64,000 nucleotides of DNA from Aquarana catesbeiana. Taxonomy: Eukaryota; Chordata; Amphibia; Anura; Ranidae. How positions within the stretch are numbered: the first letter of the stretch is position 1; the number at the start of each line of letters is the position of its first letter. Below the pieces are notes generated by a model. That model was not told where the DNA came from, did no database searches, and saw only the letters and a list, made by a program, of their open reading frames with translations. The stretch lies in the NCBI RefSeq assembly GCF_042186555.1, contig NC_133327.1, forward strand, positions 51,596,065 through 51,660,064, written 5' to 3'. The translations under genes and the position numbers were made by a program. Below are positions 45,493 to 58,555 of the stretch, piece by piece.

Positions 45493-46414
45493 TTAACCAC
45501 TTGCTTACACGGCACTTAAACCCCCCTCCTATCCAGACCAATTTTCAGCTTTCAGCGCTGATGCATTTTGAATGACAATTGCGCGGCCATTCGACACTGT
45601 ACCCAAATAAAATTTTTATCATTTTTTCACCACAAATAGAGCTTTCTTTTGGTGGTATTTGATCACCTCTGCGGTTTTTATTTTTTGTTAAAAAAAATAT
45701 AAAAAACTGAATTAAAAAAAAAAAAAAATTTTATTTTTTTTATATTTTGTTATAAAAAATTTAAAACGGGTAATTTTTCTCCTTATTTGATGTACGCTGA
45801 TGAGGCGGCAGTGATGGGCACTGATAGGCGGCAGTGATGGGCTCTGATGGGTAGCAGTGATGGGCAGCACTGGCAGGTGGCACTGATTGGCACTACAGGT
45901 GGGCATTGATAGGTGGCACTTGTGGGCATTGATAGGTGGCACTTGTTGGCATTGATAGGTGGCACTTGTTGGCATTGATAGGTGGCACTTGTGGGCACTG
46001 TTAGGTGGCACTGTGGGCACTGTTAGGTGGCACTGTGGGCACTGTTAGGTGGCACTTTTAGGTGGCACTGATGAGGCAGATGTGCCTCTTCCACTTCGGG
46101 ACCGATGTCCCTGACATCTGAGTCGGTGATCGGCTTTTTTTCTACTCGCACTGTCAGCCTGAGTAAAAAAAAAAACGATTACTGATCTTTTGGCTGACAG
46201 CTGATCACATGGTAAGGGGCTGGGATCGGCCCCTTACTTGGATCAGTGATCAGCCGAGTCTCAGTGACTCTGTGATCACAGCACGCCCGGCGCGCGCCCT
46301 GCAGGGCACGCGCAGGGAGCATGCACAGGGGAGGCCATCATATGACGGCCTCCCGGGAATGCAGGTCCGCGCTGTGGCCATCATTCGGCCATAGCGCGGA
46401 TGTCTAGTGGTTAA
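45493..46414. mobile_element. piggyBac-type MITE, copy with GGTGGCACT repeats
   Basis: Bounded by TTAACCACTTGCTTACACGG (45,493) and GTCTAGTGGTTAA (to 46,414), flanked by TTAA. The left part matches the family (AATTGCGCGGCCATTC, GAGCTTTCTTTTGGTGG). The middle is a short tandem array (45,790-46,075), and the right part is GC-rich with GATCAGTGATCAGCC-type inverted words. Non-coding. Confidence 0.88.
45790..46075. repeat. About 20-bp tandem repeat GGCATTGATAGGTGGCACTT
   Basis: Roughly 14 units varying between GGCACTGATGGGCAGCAC and GGGCACTGTTAGGTGGCACT. It lies inside the piggyBac-type MITE. Confidence 0.9.
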
Positions 46415-48960
46415 TAAATGTGGGCTACCAGGCCCTTAACTATAAACGCCTTTATACTGTAGACTCACTACATGAAAACGCATCTACCACTGAGCTGAAC
46501 AATCCCCCATGCCACAGTACCTAAATAGATTTGACAAAGGGAGACTCACAAAACGTTGGGGAAGTTTTAAAGGATTTAGCTGAGAAGAAATAGTGGGCCC
46601 TGAGCTGCCCCACATTGGTCCATGCAGAGAAGGAGGATTGAGAAGACCAGGCTGGGTAAAATGAGGGGTTACGGAGGAAGGAGTGTAGGGGGTTATGAAG
46701 AGATTGGAGGCTGAAGCAGACTTTAAGTCTGTCCCATATGGCAAGGCTGTGTTTAGTGATGGGGTTCGAGATGGACCTATGTTGTGTTAGTGTCAGCCAT
46801 TAAAGGTTTGCAGTGGAAAAGGGGTCGCAGTCTACGGATTCTAGTGCTACTGATAGTGGGGTTTCCTTAGTGGGGTGGTATTTAGGGAGCAATAAATGTA
46901 GAATTTCCAAGCAAATATAGCGTTCATCACAGTTCAAATAACATACTCTGTTCAGTTTAGGATATCACATTTATGAATTATGTTTATAAGATACAAAGAA
47001 GGGTTAAAATAATCAAAATGCCTACAGGATATGTTCACATTAAATGCTAAGCTTAAGAGTGATGAATGAGTAACACTTTACATCACTGCTCTAATAACAA
47101 AGTACTATAGTGCCTTATTATCACTGTACCTTTTAAGGCAATAAACTACTTTCTTATTACATCAATGACATGATAAGTTATAGGTCCCTCTTCCCCATAA
47201 CTCCATGTGATGTCAAAAGGGGACTTCCTTCAACCCTGTTGGATGACCTGAAAAAAAGGAGGCATTCTGATTTGGGTGTCAACTGTGTACATAGCAAAGA
47301 CTGGAGTCGACTGGTAATGGGTTCTTTAGACCATTTTTTCATTTCACTGAGAGAAATGGTCTACAAATGCACATCAGCCCAATGCAGAAGTTCTGGCTTG
47401 TGTTCACTGTTTGTGATGGGAGACAGAGGCAGAATTAGGCAGTTATTTTTCAGTTAGAACCTCTATGGGGTTTTATTTAGTCTGTTATCGCCAGTTGTAG
47501 TTTCCCCTTCTGTTTGTTTCTTGCCCTGGTGTACCTGAGAATAAAAAAAATAAAAAAAACAGAGTCACAGACAGCCTTAAAAAGGAATAGATGCTCTAAA
47601 ACCTTCACGTTCCACACCTCCAAAACGTAAAGCTCCCAGGAAATCTGAAATTTCTCCCTTGCAGTGGGTCCGCACCTGCATTGTTAGGGTTAACTGCTCA
47701 TTTAGGTCTAGGTAAGCACTTTTACTTACCTGATCCTTAACTCCCATGGTGGGCAGTACCCTCCCAGGTTCCAGCAGTGGACTGTCCATTAGGTCCTCAC
47801 AATCACAATACTGTTACATCTTCACAGCTTCCCCCATTTTGTTGTTGTCAGTAAGATAAACTCAGAAGTCACAACCTAGGAGTTACATAGCAGCCACATC
47901 CAACCTTGCTTGAGGTGGATGAGGGAATGAGAGACACCGCACATCACTAGCTCAACAGGTGGAGAGGCATGTGAACAGCTTCAGCCTGGAACTAAGCCAC
48001 GTTCCTCTCTTCTTGAGGGGAAACATGGGAAGGTCTATATAGCAGATAATCACTACAGCTTTCTTATCTATATTATCAATTTATGCTAAATACATAAATA
48101 GTTTGCTATATAAACTCCTCATTGTTTTAGAAAGAAGTGCATATTAATATTATACTGGGGATTATTAAGGTTGGTAATTAGATTCAGTAGGTTCCTTATC
48201 AGCATTTAATCAACCACACAATTTGTGGAATTCACTTGCTTTAGAATGAATAATGATGAGATAGAGCAACAGTGAAAGATCGTAGCTGCTTAAAGCGGAT
48301 TTCAAACCAAAAGGGTTGTTCTCACCCTACCCACCTCCACTGCTACATTTAGCATTTTTGGGAGGCGGAGGAAGTACCTGGTTTTGATAGGTACCCACTC
48401 CCACTTCCAGGTAAGATTGCTGCAGCGATCTTTGAATATATCCAGCCCCCCTCCTCCCCCCCCGCTGCCTTCTGGGACACATGCAGGTCTCAGAATATGG
48501 GAGGACCATTCATAAAGCACAGCACAACACATTCATGCGCAGTAGGGAACCGGTTCGGGTGCGGACAATGCTGGATCTCTGGACAGGTAAGTGTCCTTAT
48601 ATTAAAAGTCAGCAGGTACAATATTTGTCTATTCAATTTTTGCAGGGAAACTGGAGCTCCTCTTTAAATTGAATTGACTCAGTGTCAAAATATGTAAATA
48701 ATAGCAAAGAAATGGTTGTAGTGTTTGCCATTTAAAGCGTCATACCTTTATTTATTTTATTGCAAGAGTATCATATTTTAACTGGTGAGCACTACAAACA
48801 TCTTTTCTATTGGCCTGGTTTATTTAGGACAGCGATGTAGTTGCCAGTAGTGGCTATAGAGGTGCCAAGCACATTTGTACTTTGTTTATCAACCCATTTT
48901 TACTTGAGGGACCCCTCAGCTGCATGGAATTTGAAGGTAACCAACTGCTTGATTCAAATG
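46415..48960. other. No gene; a possible TTAA-type repeat at 47,570-47,800
   Basis: Only short unrelated open frames. 47,570-47,800 shares CAGCAGTGGACTGTCC and related words with the TTAA element at 33,311 but lacks defined ends. 48,300-48,680 is slightly GC-richer, again without coding motifs. Confidence 0.45.
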
Positions 48961-49139
48961 GGTTGATTTACTAAGACTGGAGCGTGTAAAATTGGGTGCA
49001 GCTCTGCATAGAAACCAATCAAGTTACGTGTTCTTTTTTTTTTTTGTTAAAGCTTAATTGAACAAGCTGAAGATAGATGCTGATTGGTTGCCATGCATAG
49101 CTGCACCAGATTTTGCACTCTCCAGTTTTAGTAAATCAA
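48961..49139. mobile_element. Short MITE with about 60-bp inverted ends
   Basis: TTGATTTACTAAGACTGGAG at the left is mirrored by CTCCAGTTTTAGTAAATCAA at the right, and the inverted match continues through GGTGCAGCTCTGCAT and CATAGCTGCACC to ACCAATCA/TGATTGGT. Only a short AT-rich centre remains. Non-coding. Confidence 0.85.
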
Positions 49140-49684
49140 CACCATATTGTAGGATTCCAGTGACCTCAAATTGTGTGTGAAAAAAATAACTTGTTGTTTC
49201 ACCTGATATTTGAATTTCAGTATAACAATCACTGAGCTAAAAAAAATGATGGTTCCTTAGAAATCCCTTGCTTCAAATTACTAAATTGGTTAGCCTTCTA
49301 TTAGTCAAAATATCTCAAGAGATCCTAAGTCATGGTTGTATCATCCTTCAAAATTGCATATAAGTGTCTAGGCCACATAGCTTACAGCAACTACAAAGTG
49401 TGAGATGTCAGGTACATTTTCCTTTTTTTATGTGAATATTTTGTTCATGACATTCGTGCATTTAATTTGTTTTATTTAAATCCCTAACAAGATTAGGATT
49501 TTACAAAGGAATAAACTTGTTTTGCCCTCAAAGTTGAGAACAGTCCAAATTCCGTATACTATAATGCACTGGATACAAATATTTCAAAACATGTAGATGT
49601 ATCACTTAAAATTTCTTAAGTCCTGTTTAATGTGTCCTGCATTTTATTTGCCCTATTTGTGATGTTATCTAGACTATACAGTAT
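49140..49684. other. No gene recognised
   Basis: Anonymous AT-rich sequence. Confidence 0.5.
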
Positions 49685-50110
49685 GACCAAAGATTTGTGG
49701 GCACCTGATCATAACACCTCAATGAGCTTGTTGGACAACCCATTCCAAAACCAGGTGCAGTAATATGGAGTTGCTTTCCTTTGTGGCTACAGCAGCCTCA
49801 ACCCCTCTAGGAAGGCTCTCCTCAAATGTTTAGAATGTGAGTTTGTGAGTGTGTCTGTGGACATTTGTGCCCATTCAGCCAAAAGAGCATTTATGAGGTA
49901 AGATACTCAAGTAGGATAAAAAGACCTGGCTCACAATCAAGGTTTTGGTTCATTCTAAATGTGGTCAGGAGGGTTGAGTTCAGAGCTCTGTGCTGGACAT
50001 TACACTTCTTCAATACCAAACTAATCAAATCATGTCTTTATGGAAATGGCTTTAAACAACATACACAGGGATATAGTTATGTTAAAAAGTACCTTCCGCA
50101 AACTGTTACC
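49685..50110. mobile_element. Tc1-type MITE, uninterrupted relative of 6895-8491
   Basis: Starts near ATGACCAAAGATTTGTGGGC and contains GGATAAAAAGACCTGGCTC and CATGTCTTTATGG, both shared with the CR1-split copy. The right end is decayed. It provides the pre-insertion reference for that copy. Confidence 0.65.
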
Positions 50111-52764
50111 ACAAGGTCGGAAACTTGCCATTGTCTAAATTTTTTTTCTAACTCTATGCTTGTCTTTGTATGCTGTAGCATGAACCACAACCATTTTATT
50201 CTTAATAGCACAAGGGAACATTTGAACTCTGTTCCACAGATATTTTCAATATAATAAACATTTATTACTGATGTCTATTTAACCCTGCATTGGTTTGATG
50301 ATCTCTGTTTCAAGTTGTGCTCACATTTTTGCAATGCTTGACGCACTCATTTGCTGAATGTTTGGTGCACATCACAGTTTGATTTATTCTAATTAATAAA
50401 TTTACATGTAGACCAACTTCAAACATATATAAGTGTCATTGGTAAACTTAAAACACCATTAACAGCACCACACAAGTGAACAAAGGTTAAGCAAGCACAC
50501 AATATTCTATTAGTAATTGTATTTACACAAAGTCCACCACACATAAGTGCAATACAGTCTCTATATGAGTGACATCCGTGGGATACAGCTCAGATGATCC
50601 GTGATGCCTATCACCAACACCACCACGAGTGTGTCCCGCTTCCTTTAGACTCAACACTCACCAGGGATAGGTAGATACAAAGCATTTGCTCATAATATCA
50701 CTCGGAGATTCCTCAAAGGGTAGGTCCTCCACACTTCTGGGTAATGTTTCAAACGCTATAACACTGCTGAAGATGGTGCTGGGGGATGTGCAACCTCTGA
50801 ATGTGTCTCTCCAGTTCTTTGTACCGGAGTGCCGATTTCATATTTTCTATTTGGTTATCTGACACTGGCAGGGCTGGAAACATGTGTTGGAAAGAGTCTC
50901 GTCAACATTTTGGAAATGTTCCTTCCTGGCTGCACACATGATACCCGCTTAGGATTTACATCACAGACAGCCACAAACTCCTTACTAATTCTTCCTGGTC
51001 ACTTAACCAGAGCACCATAACAACAAAGGTCAGCCGGCGCATGCACATACGTGTGCTACATCTGCACTATGGCAGAGCCTTTCCTGAAACTATAACACTA
51101 CCAGGGGGTACAGGAGCAAGTGCAGCAACATAAAAAAAGGAAAGTCTTGTGTAGTTAGGTACATGCAGCATTAAGATCTCAGGTGCATTCAGCTTGCCTT
51201 GATATTAAATTAAGAGATCTTTCCAAATTCTTTCTATGCTAAATCAAGCTTGTTTTGCATTCACTTTAATGTATATAGAGAGAAATGCAGTTCTTATTTT
51301 AACCAGTACCCATATACACTGGCTTTAAACCATGTAAAAGTGATCTTAGTAAGCAGCCCTGACAGCTTTATAGTTTGACCAATCCCTGTCACTGTCAATT
51401 TTTTGACAGAGTGGTCTACATGTAAGTGTAGAAAACAACACATAAAGACATGTTACACCAAAAAAAAAAGACATTTTTGTACTGAGTAATATAACTTTAC
51501 AGTTTATATGTTATGACACAGTATGTTACATTATCATCAACATTTGCATGTGTAGAATCTACACATCTGCTGTGCCCATTAGGATGTGTCCCAACATTCC
51601 TGCTATATTTTTAATATTTTTTTAAATATATGTATTTGTGGAGAATGTAACAGAAGGAGTTGTAACACACAAAACTCCAGGTGGATATTAAGTTCAAATG
51701 AATGAAGGCATTATACCACAGCATTAACAACAACATGTAGACAAGGGCCATCCATACATGGGTATATTGTTTCCTTTCTGGATACCTCCAACAGGCCTCA
51801 TTGCCCTTCCACACGTTAGTGTGTGTCCTCTCTCCCAAAGGGAGCCATTTTGTATACAGTTCCACACCCCACAACCAGTTAACCATTTTTCAGATAGACT
51901 ACAAAAAATAATGGAGGCAAGTCCAAAATTCTTATATAAACTTTACTTTCCAGCCTCAAGGTGAACACCCTCGGGGCATACTTATAGCATAACAATTCCA
52001 GCACATTCAATTGCAGAGTACATGTAAGTCACTTGAAAGCAAGAGATGTCCAATACTTGACTTCTTAACCAACTTTTGCAAGTTGTGCACTTTGCTAGAA
52101 TTGTCCTCAATTTCAGTCCCCCGCAGGATGTCAGGACTCCATTGGGTATTCCCCAGCCAAAGAATACCAGACACTGGAGCCTCTACATCTTTGCAAGAAA
52201 GGCCCCACCAAGTCCCATGGGGTACAGCTAAGGTGATAAGCTCCCATCCTATCTTATTGCACTCTCCACCCAAAGTCCTCCCACTCTGGAACCCACTAAC
52301 TATATATAGTCTAAGAGAGGGACACTTAGTGGCCAAAATAGGAAGTACCCTAACACTTCCTTAAAAACATGGTCTTAAATTAAGAAGATGGGGTTGCCCA
52401 TGGGGTTATAAATTCTGGATTAGGTTTCTGGCACACAAGTAAGCTAAGCAAATGGCTTGGATATATGGGAGATGGCAGAAGACTGACAGCATTATCTCAG
52501 CTCAGGTACAGTCACTTGATTGGAGAGATTTGTATATTAAATATTTTTTTCACTTTGGATACAGTATGGAAGAGGTAGAACCACCATCAGATTTTTCATT
52601 ACTGTCTGTGTCCCCACTGGGTTGATTTATCCTCTCTCTTTATCCCACTGACCATTGTCCCAGGGACAGAAAGTAAAAGGAAAGCCACATTTTTAGCTGT
52701 CGTCAGAACAGATATAGCGAGAGAATTTTCCAAATGGGACACAGATTGTGTGTCTACAGTCTAA
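50111..52764. other. No gene recognised
   Basis: 2.6 kb of anonymous sequence. The open frames (up to 117 codons at 52,011) overlap on both strands and show no family motif. No element border was found. Confidence 0.5.
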
Positions 52765-53171
52765 TGCCCTGTACACACGATAGGATTTTCTCCATCACAC
52801 ATTTTTCATAGGGTAGGCTCCATCACACATTTTTGATAGGAATTTCTGACACACAAAGTTTGAGAGCTTGCTATAAAATTTTCCGACAACAAAATCCGTT
52901 GTCTGAAATTTCGATCGTGTATACACAAATCCGATGCACAAAGTGCCACGCATGCTCAGAATAAATTAAGAAACGAAAGCTATTGGCTATTGCCCCGTTT
53001 ATAGTCCAGATGTACGTGTTTTACGTCACCACGTTCAGAACGATCGAATTTTCCGACAACTTTGTGTGACCGTGTGTATGCAAGACAAGTTCGAGCCAAC
53101 ATCCGTTGGAAAAAATCCATGGATTTTGTTGTCAGAATGTCCGATCAATGTCCGACCAGGTGTACAGGGCA
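52765..53171. mobile_element. Harbinger-type MITE, copy 4
   Basis: Starts TGCCCTGTACACACGATAGG and ends GGTGTACAGGGCA, flanked by TAA and TTA (one mismatch in the 3-bp duplication). It is more diverged than copies 2 and 3. Non-coding. Confidence 0.8.
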
Positions 53172-53372
53172 TTAGAGAAGATTCCCTTCACTTTGTAAAG
53201 AAAGAAACCTTACTCCACACCATGCAGAACTAAAAAAAAAAAATTGATGTTTAGATATACTTTAAAGTCCAATTCAACCTTGCCTCCTCATTACGTGACA
53301 TTAGAGAAAAGGGGGGCAGTCTGGATACTGCCTCTTAGTACGATACAACTTCATTCCAAAATACACATGCTG

Positions 53373-54244
53373 CGAACAAAAGGTTAGCCCTGGGACTTTA
53401 AATGAGTTGATCATAGAGGTCATAGAGTAAGTTGATTGGAATTTATTGAATTAACAACAGACATAATCATCAATGGGTATAAAAATGTCATGAAGTATAC
53501 AGTTAGTGACTATAAATATATTTGATACAGTATTGGATATATATAATATACATGTACATCTTTGGTACTCAATATTGGATATATATATAATATACGTGTA
53601 CATCTTGGGTACTTGCCGTGTTTCGCGAGCTCTACTCACTTCCTCAGGAGTTGATGTACGTACAAGGTATATTATGGTTGATTGGTCCTCTCAGATGTAA
53701 GAATGCAGCCTGAGTAGATGGAGGGCTGCATACTTACATCTGAGAGGACCCACACAGGGTCATCATGACACATATGGCAAATGGTGGGACCCAGAATACA
53801 TATTCTGGTCCATTTTTCTTCTGTGCCATGGTCACCCTCCACTGGACCCTCGATTGTCGGCTGCAGGTCATGCCTCTTCAGTTCCCAGTTGGAGAATTTC
53901 CACCTCTGCCAAACTGGGATCAGCCCTTTGGACCAATCGACCATAATATACCTTGTACACACATCAACTCCTGAGGAAGCGAGTAGAGCTCGCAAAATGC
54001 ATCGAATACCCAAGATGTAGACGTATATTATATATATCCAATATTGAGTACCAAAGATGTACATGTATATTATATATATCCAATACTGTATCAAATATAT
54101 TGATAGTCACTAATTGTATACTTTATGATGTTTTTTATACCCATCAATGATTATGTCTGTTGTTAATTTAATAAATTCCAATCAACTTACTCTATGACCT
54201 CTATGATCAACTCATTTAAAGTCCCAGGGCTAACCTTTTGTTCG
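53373..54244. repeat. Long inverted repeat (foldback), about 310-bp arms
   Basis: The left arm from CGAACAAAAGGTTAGCCC (53,373) is mirrored by the right arm ending GGGCTAACCTTTTGTTCG (54,244). Matching inner words include GAGTTGATCATAGAGGTCAT, TATATATAATATAC and GAGCTCTACTCACTTCCTCA / TGAGGAAGCGAGTAGAGCTC. The centre (about 53,690-53,940) is unique apart from a second hairpin at 53,682-53,751 built on GGTCCTCTCAGATGTAAG. Frames in the arms are artefacts. No transposase and no clear target duplication. Confidence 0.88.
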
Positions 54245-55905
54245 TAAACATACAATAGTGACAGGGACTTAGTGGAAAGAGACAACTTGCCCACATCCCT
54301 ATATATATACACAATGGGGTATTTTTCCTCTTAATGGGACTTTGTGGGGCAGGAGTCTCAAGACAAAATATCAAAATTATAAACAATAATTTTTATTTAT
54401 CAAAAAGTTTTAAAAGACATGACAAATAGTAAAAAGAGAAAGAGAAAGTGGATGCCAAATTTTTAAATGATGATGATACAGCAATTATACATGACAATTT
54501 TCAAAGGTACACTTAACCCCACAAAAGCTGTTTCGGCAAGAAAAAGCTGTACAGTGAAGTCCGACGCGTTTCGAGGTTTTATGAATGTTGAGACCTCTTC
54601 TTCAGGGGCTGTTGGTGAGGTATATTATCTGTCTGAAGACCTTTTATAAAACAAAAAGGAAAAGAAGCAAAAAAATAAAAAATAAAAAAACAAGGTAAAC
54701 AACACCGTGTAAAGCCAAGCATGATATAGTGTTTAAATATATTTACATAGCATGAATATCATAATGTGATACACAAAAAAATATGTTCTAACGTGTTGTT
54801 CCTTGATCAACATCAGATAGCATCCAATTTAAAAGTAGAGGGGACGGAGTGGTATACCAGTGGGGTCCAGAACTAGAAGCCGCTGCTATCACTAAAGAAC
54901 CAAGTGCGTCCATACCCCAGGACACGACACAAAGGGCGTCCTACCCACCAGCTTGTGACAATGTAGATGTTAGTTGGTGTAAGATATTATTGTCCACTAG
55001 GGGGAAAAAAGAAAACAGTATAGTAGAAAAATATATCCCATATAGGAAGGGGAAGACAACGTTGTGTCTTATTCAACACGCACCTGCTAAAGATTAACAG
55101 GGCTAGATGTGTGCATTTTGTACATACCAGTCAGCATATATAGGGTGAATTACCCCTATGCCGGCTATGCCGGCTAGTACATTACGTGACATTGCTCTGT
55201 GCAGCATTTAGGCTTTGCCCACTGCCAGTGGAAGAGGAGGGTAAAGAGGACCTATGACATCATCAGATGATAGAAAAAAGGTAGGTATATAGTTTTCTTT
55301 TTAAAGTGCCAGGGCCGCTCCAAGTGGGTGGAGGTGGTCAAATTAAAAAAAGAAAACAAACCTTTATAATCACCTTAAGTCCACCTACACTTACAGTTTC
55401 CCTTAGCCCCATGCAAAATTCCACAAATTCCTGTTGATCCTGCCAGTGAAATCCACCTAATGCAGCATTCTGTGATGGTGTGGCAACAATACTGCTACTG
55501 AAATCAGAGCGGAGTTGGCACTCTCATTTAGGCTGTGTCTGCTTGCACTACTTTGGAATGAAAAAATGTTGCCAGGGCATGGCAGACAGCATTGTCACTG
55601 CTGATCCAAAAGCCTTTAGGATGTCAATCAGCTCCTAGCCACACCTAGTCCTGCCTGAGCTGACCCAGTGGCTAAAACCCTCGCACTGTGAGCTGTAGTG
55701 TCCGAGAGGGTGAGCGCGCAAGAAACAAATAAAGGAGGATTTGGCTCAGTCAGGAAAGGTAAAGGAAGTTTACTTCATAAGGCTTGTGCATCAATTGTAA
55801 TTGGTGTGGGACTTGTTTAGACTGTCATGCAGGAGCCTTTAGTTGTAATTTAAACTTATTCTTGGTTTTACTGGTAATGAACATTTAATGTTTTGACCTC
55901 ACAGA
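54245..55905. other. No gene; retroelement-tail-like piece near 54,370
   Basis: 54,370-54,650 starts with an antisense-tail-like AATAATTTTTATTTATC and contains GACGCGTTTCGAGG...TTCTTCAGGGG. Otherwise anonymous. Any non-coding 5' exon of the OR at 55,906 would lie here or further left. Confidence 0.4.
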
Positions 55906-56847
55906 ATGGACCTTAAGAACCAGTCCATTATCACTGAAATCATTCTTTTTGGGTTTTCCAAAGACATGAGAATAAATGTTGTTCTGTTTTTGCTGTTTTT
56001 AGCTATGTATTTAGTAACCATGATTGGAAACCTTCTTATAATTTGTATAATTTTGATTAGTGCCAACTTGCACACGCCAATGTATTTTTTTCTCTGCAAT
56101 TTGTCCTTCATAGACATTTGCTATTCCTCAACCACTGTTCCGAAATTGCTTTCAGACCTCTTTGCTGTCCACAGAGCTATTTCAACCCTGGCATGTGGCG
56201 TCCAACTCTATATCATCCTTTTATTGGAAGGGGCAGAATGTCAGCTTCTTGTCCTCATGGCTTACGATCGATTTGCTGCCATCTGCCATCCACTCCATTA
56301 TCAAGTTACCATGAGGTGGAGTGTCTGTTACCGGTTGACTGCCTTTGTGTGGATGTTAAGCTTCATGATTTACATTCTCCCAGCGCTGGCAATGCCAATT
56401 ACTCTCTGCAATCATAACCAAATCAATCATTTCATGTGCGAAATTTTAGCTGTCATAAAGCTCTGATGCAGTGACATCCATTTAAATGAACTTGTAATAT
56501 TTTTAGTCAGTTTTATTTCTCTACTTCTGCCGTTCTTATTGATCATTCTATCATATATCCTCATCATCTCTTCTGTATTAAAGATTCGCTCAGCAAAGCG
56601 ATATAAAGCCTTTTCAACATGCACCTCTCATATTATTGTGGTAGTGTTGTACTTTGGGATGGGTATGCTCACATACTTTAGTCTTTCATCAATGTACACA
56701 ACTGATCGGATGAAGTTTGTATCAGTGTTTTATGTGGTTGTATGTCCCATGTTAAATCCTCTCATTTACAGCTTGAACAACAAAGAAACAAAGAAGTCCT
56801 TCACAAAAAATGTTTACAAAATATATTATTTTTGTATGAATAATTAA
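55906..56847 (+). pseudogene. Olfactory receptor with a single premature stop
   Basis: Class II OR, 313 codons plus the final stop, all in one frame, with one TGA at codon 187 (56,464-56,466) between ILAVIKL and CSDIHLNELVIF. The other ORs here have Ser or Ala at that place (KLSC, KLAC). All landmarks are intact: an N-glycosylation site NQS at 5-7, GN in TM1, LHTPMYFF, MAYDRFAAICHPLHY, the loop cysteines, SYILII, KAFSTCTSHI and PMLNPLIYSLNN. The stop falls in the second extracellular loop region before TM5, so readthrough would be needed for a seven-helix product. It could be a recent or polymorphic null allele, or a sequencing error. Confidence 0.93.
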
Positions 56848-58009
56848 TTAAAATAATAAGAATTTAATTTGTTTGGTTTGCTTAATTGTGTCTACACAGT
56901 TGTATTGCTTTAACATTGGATAGCCACTGGTAGCCAATCCCCTCTATGATGGCAGAAGTCTTTCTTTCTCTGTGTTTGTTGAACTGGAAAGGAGAGTCCA
57001 TACAGCAGGCAGGCATCAAACTTGCCACACCTATCAGAAGTAGGGATGAGCCGAACACCCCCCGGTTCGGTTCGCACCAGAACCTGCGAACGGACCGAAA
57101 GTTCGCACGAACGTTAGAACCCCATTGACGTCTAACTCGAACGTTCGAAATCAAAAGTGCTCATTTTAAAGGCTAATTTGCATGGTATTGTCCTAAAAAG
57201 GGTTTGGGGACCCGGGTCCTACCCCAGGGGACATGTATCAATGCAAAAAAAACTTTTAAAAACGGCCGTTTTTTCGGGAGCAGTGATTTTAATGATGCTT
57301 AAAGTAAAAAAAAAAAAAGTGAAATATTCCTTTAAATATCGTACCTGAGGGGTGTCTATAGTATGCCTGTAAAGTGACGCGTGTTTCCCGTGTTTAGAAC
57401 AGTCCCTGCACCAAATGTCATTTTTAAAGGAAAAAATCTCATTTAAAACTGCTTGCGGGTTTAATGTAATGTCGGGTACTGGCAATATGGATGAAAATCA
57501 GTGAGACAAACGGCATGGGTACCCCCCAGTCCATTACCAGGCCCTTTGGGTCTTGTATGGATATTAAGGGGAACCCCGCACCCAAATTAAAATAAGGAAA
57601 GGTGTGGGGCCACCAGGCCCTATATACTCTGAACAGCAGTATACAGGCTGTAGGTTTGTTGTTAAGTAGAATCTCTTTGTAATTTTGAACGGGTACATTT
57701 TTAACGTGTTTAGCTCCAGCCAAAAAATCTTTTTTAAGCTTTTTGGAAAACATAGGGAAGGGTTATCACCCCTGTGACATTTGTTTTGCTGTCTTTCCTC
57801 CTCTTCAGAAGATTTCACCTCACTTTTTGTCCCAATGGATTGGAAAGCATCAGTGGAAAGGAGAAATGTTTTTCCGATATTAACTCTTACAGGAGAGAAT
57901 TTCCCTTCCTAGGGGTAGATTTCACTTCCTGTTGTCTCCTTCCGTTTGCAAGTAGGAGTCGTTTGTAAGTTAGTTGTTTGAAAGTAGGGTCCTGCCCTAT
58001 ATACTCAGC

Positions 58010-58430
58010 AGAAATTTGGGCCTTAGGTGTTGCTGTGGCCACAACACTGTAAGCCCTCACAGGGCTCTGCTGTGAAATATTAGATCAAGAATTGTAATTA
58101 CATGCCCCTGTTGAACAGGAGCTGAAAAATTAGGCCTTAGGCACTGGTGCTGGTGCCACAACACTGCAACCCCTCACAGACACTCTAGTTGGAATGCAGG
58201 AACGAGCCCTGCTGCAAAGTATTGCATCAAAAATTGTAATTACACGCCCCTGTTAAACAAGGGCTGAAAAATTGGGCCTTAGGCACTGGTGCTGGTGCCA
58301 CAACACTGCAACCCCTCACAGACACTCTAGTTGGAATGCAGGAACGAGCCCTGCTGCAAAGTATTACATCAAAAATCGTAATTACACGCCCCTGTTAAAC
58401 AGGGGCTGAAAAATTGTGCCTTAGGCACCC
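58010..58430. repeat. 142-bp tandem repeat downstream of the hAT gene
   Basis: ATTACACGCCCCTGTTAAAC-type words recur at 58,097, 58,239 and 58,381 (142 bp apart), each with GCCTTAGGCACTGGTGCTGG and CACTCTAGTTGGAATGCAGG parts. Three units, the last partial. Confidence 0.9.
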
Positions 58431-58555
58431 AGAACCAAAAATGTTCTTACAAGCTATCAGCGTGATGATTGAGGAGGAAGAGGATAATTACTAAGGGATA
58501 GTCACTCAGCATCAGCATAGGCAGTCTTTGAAGGGATCTGAGATTTCAAAAAAAA

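Noticed and set aside
52007..52364. Opposed frames of 109 and 117 codons
   Set aside because: They overlap on both strands, have no recognisable motif, and sit in anonymous sequence.
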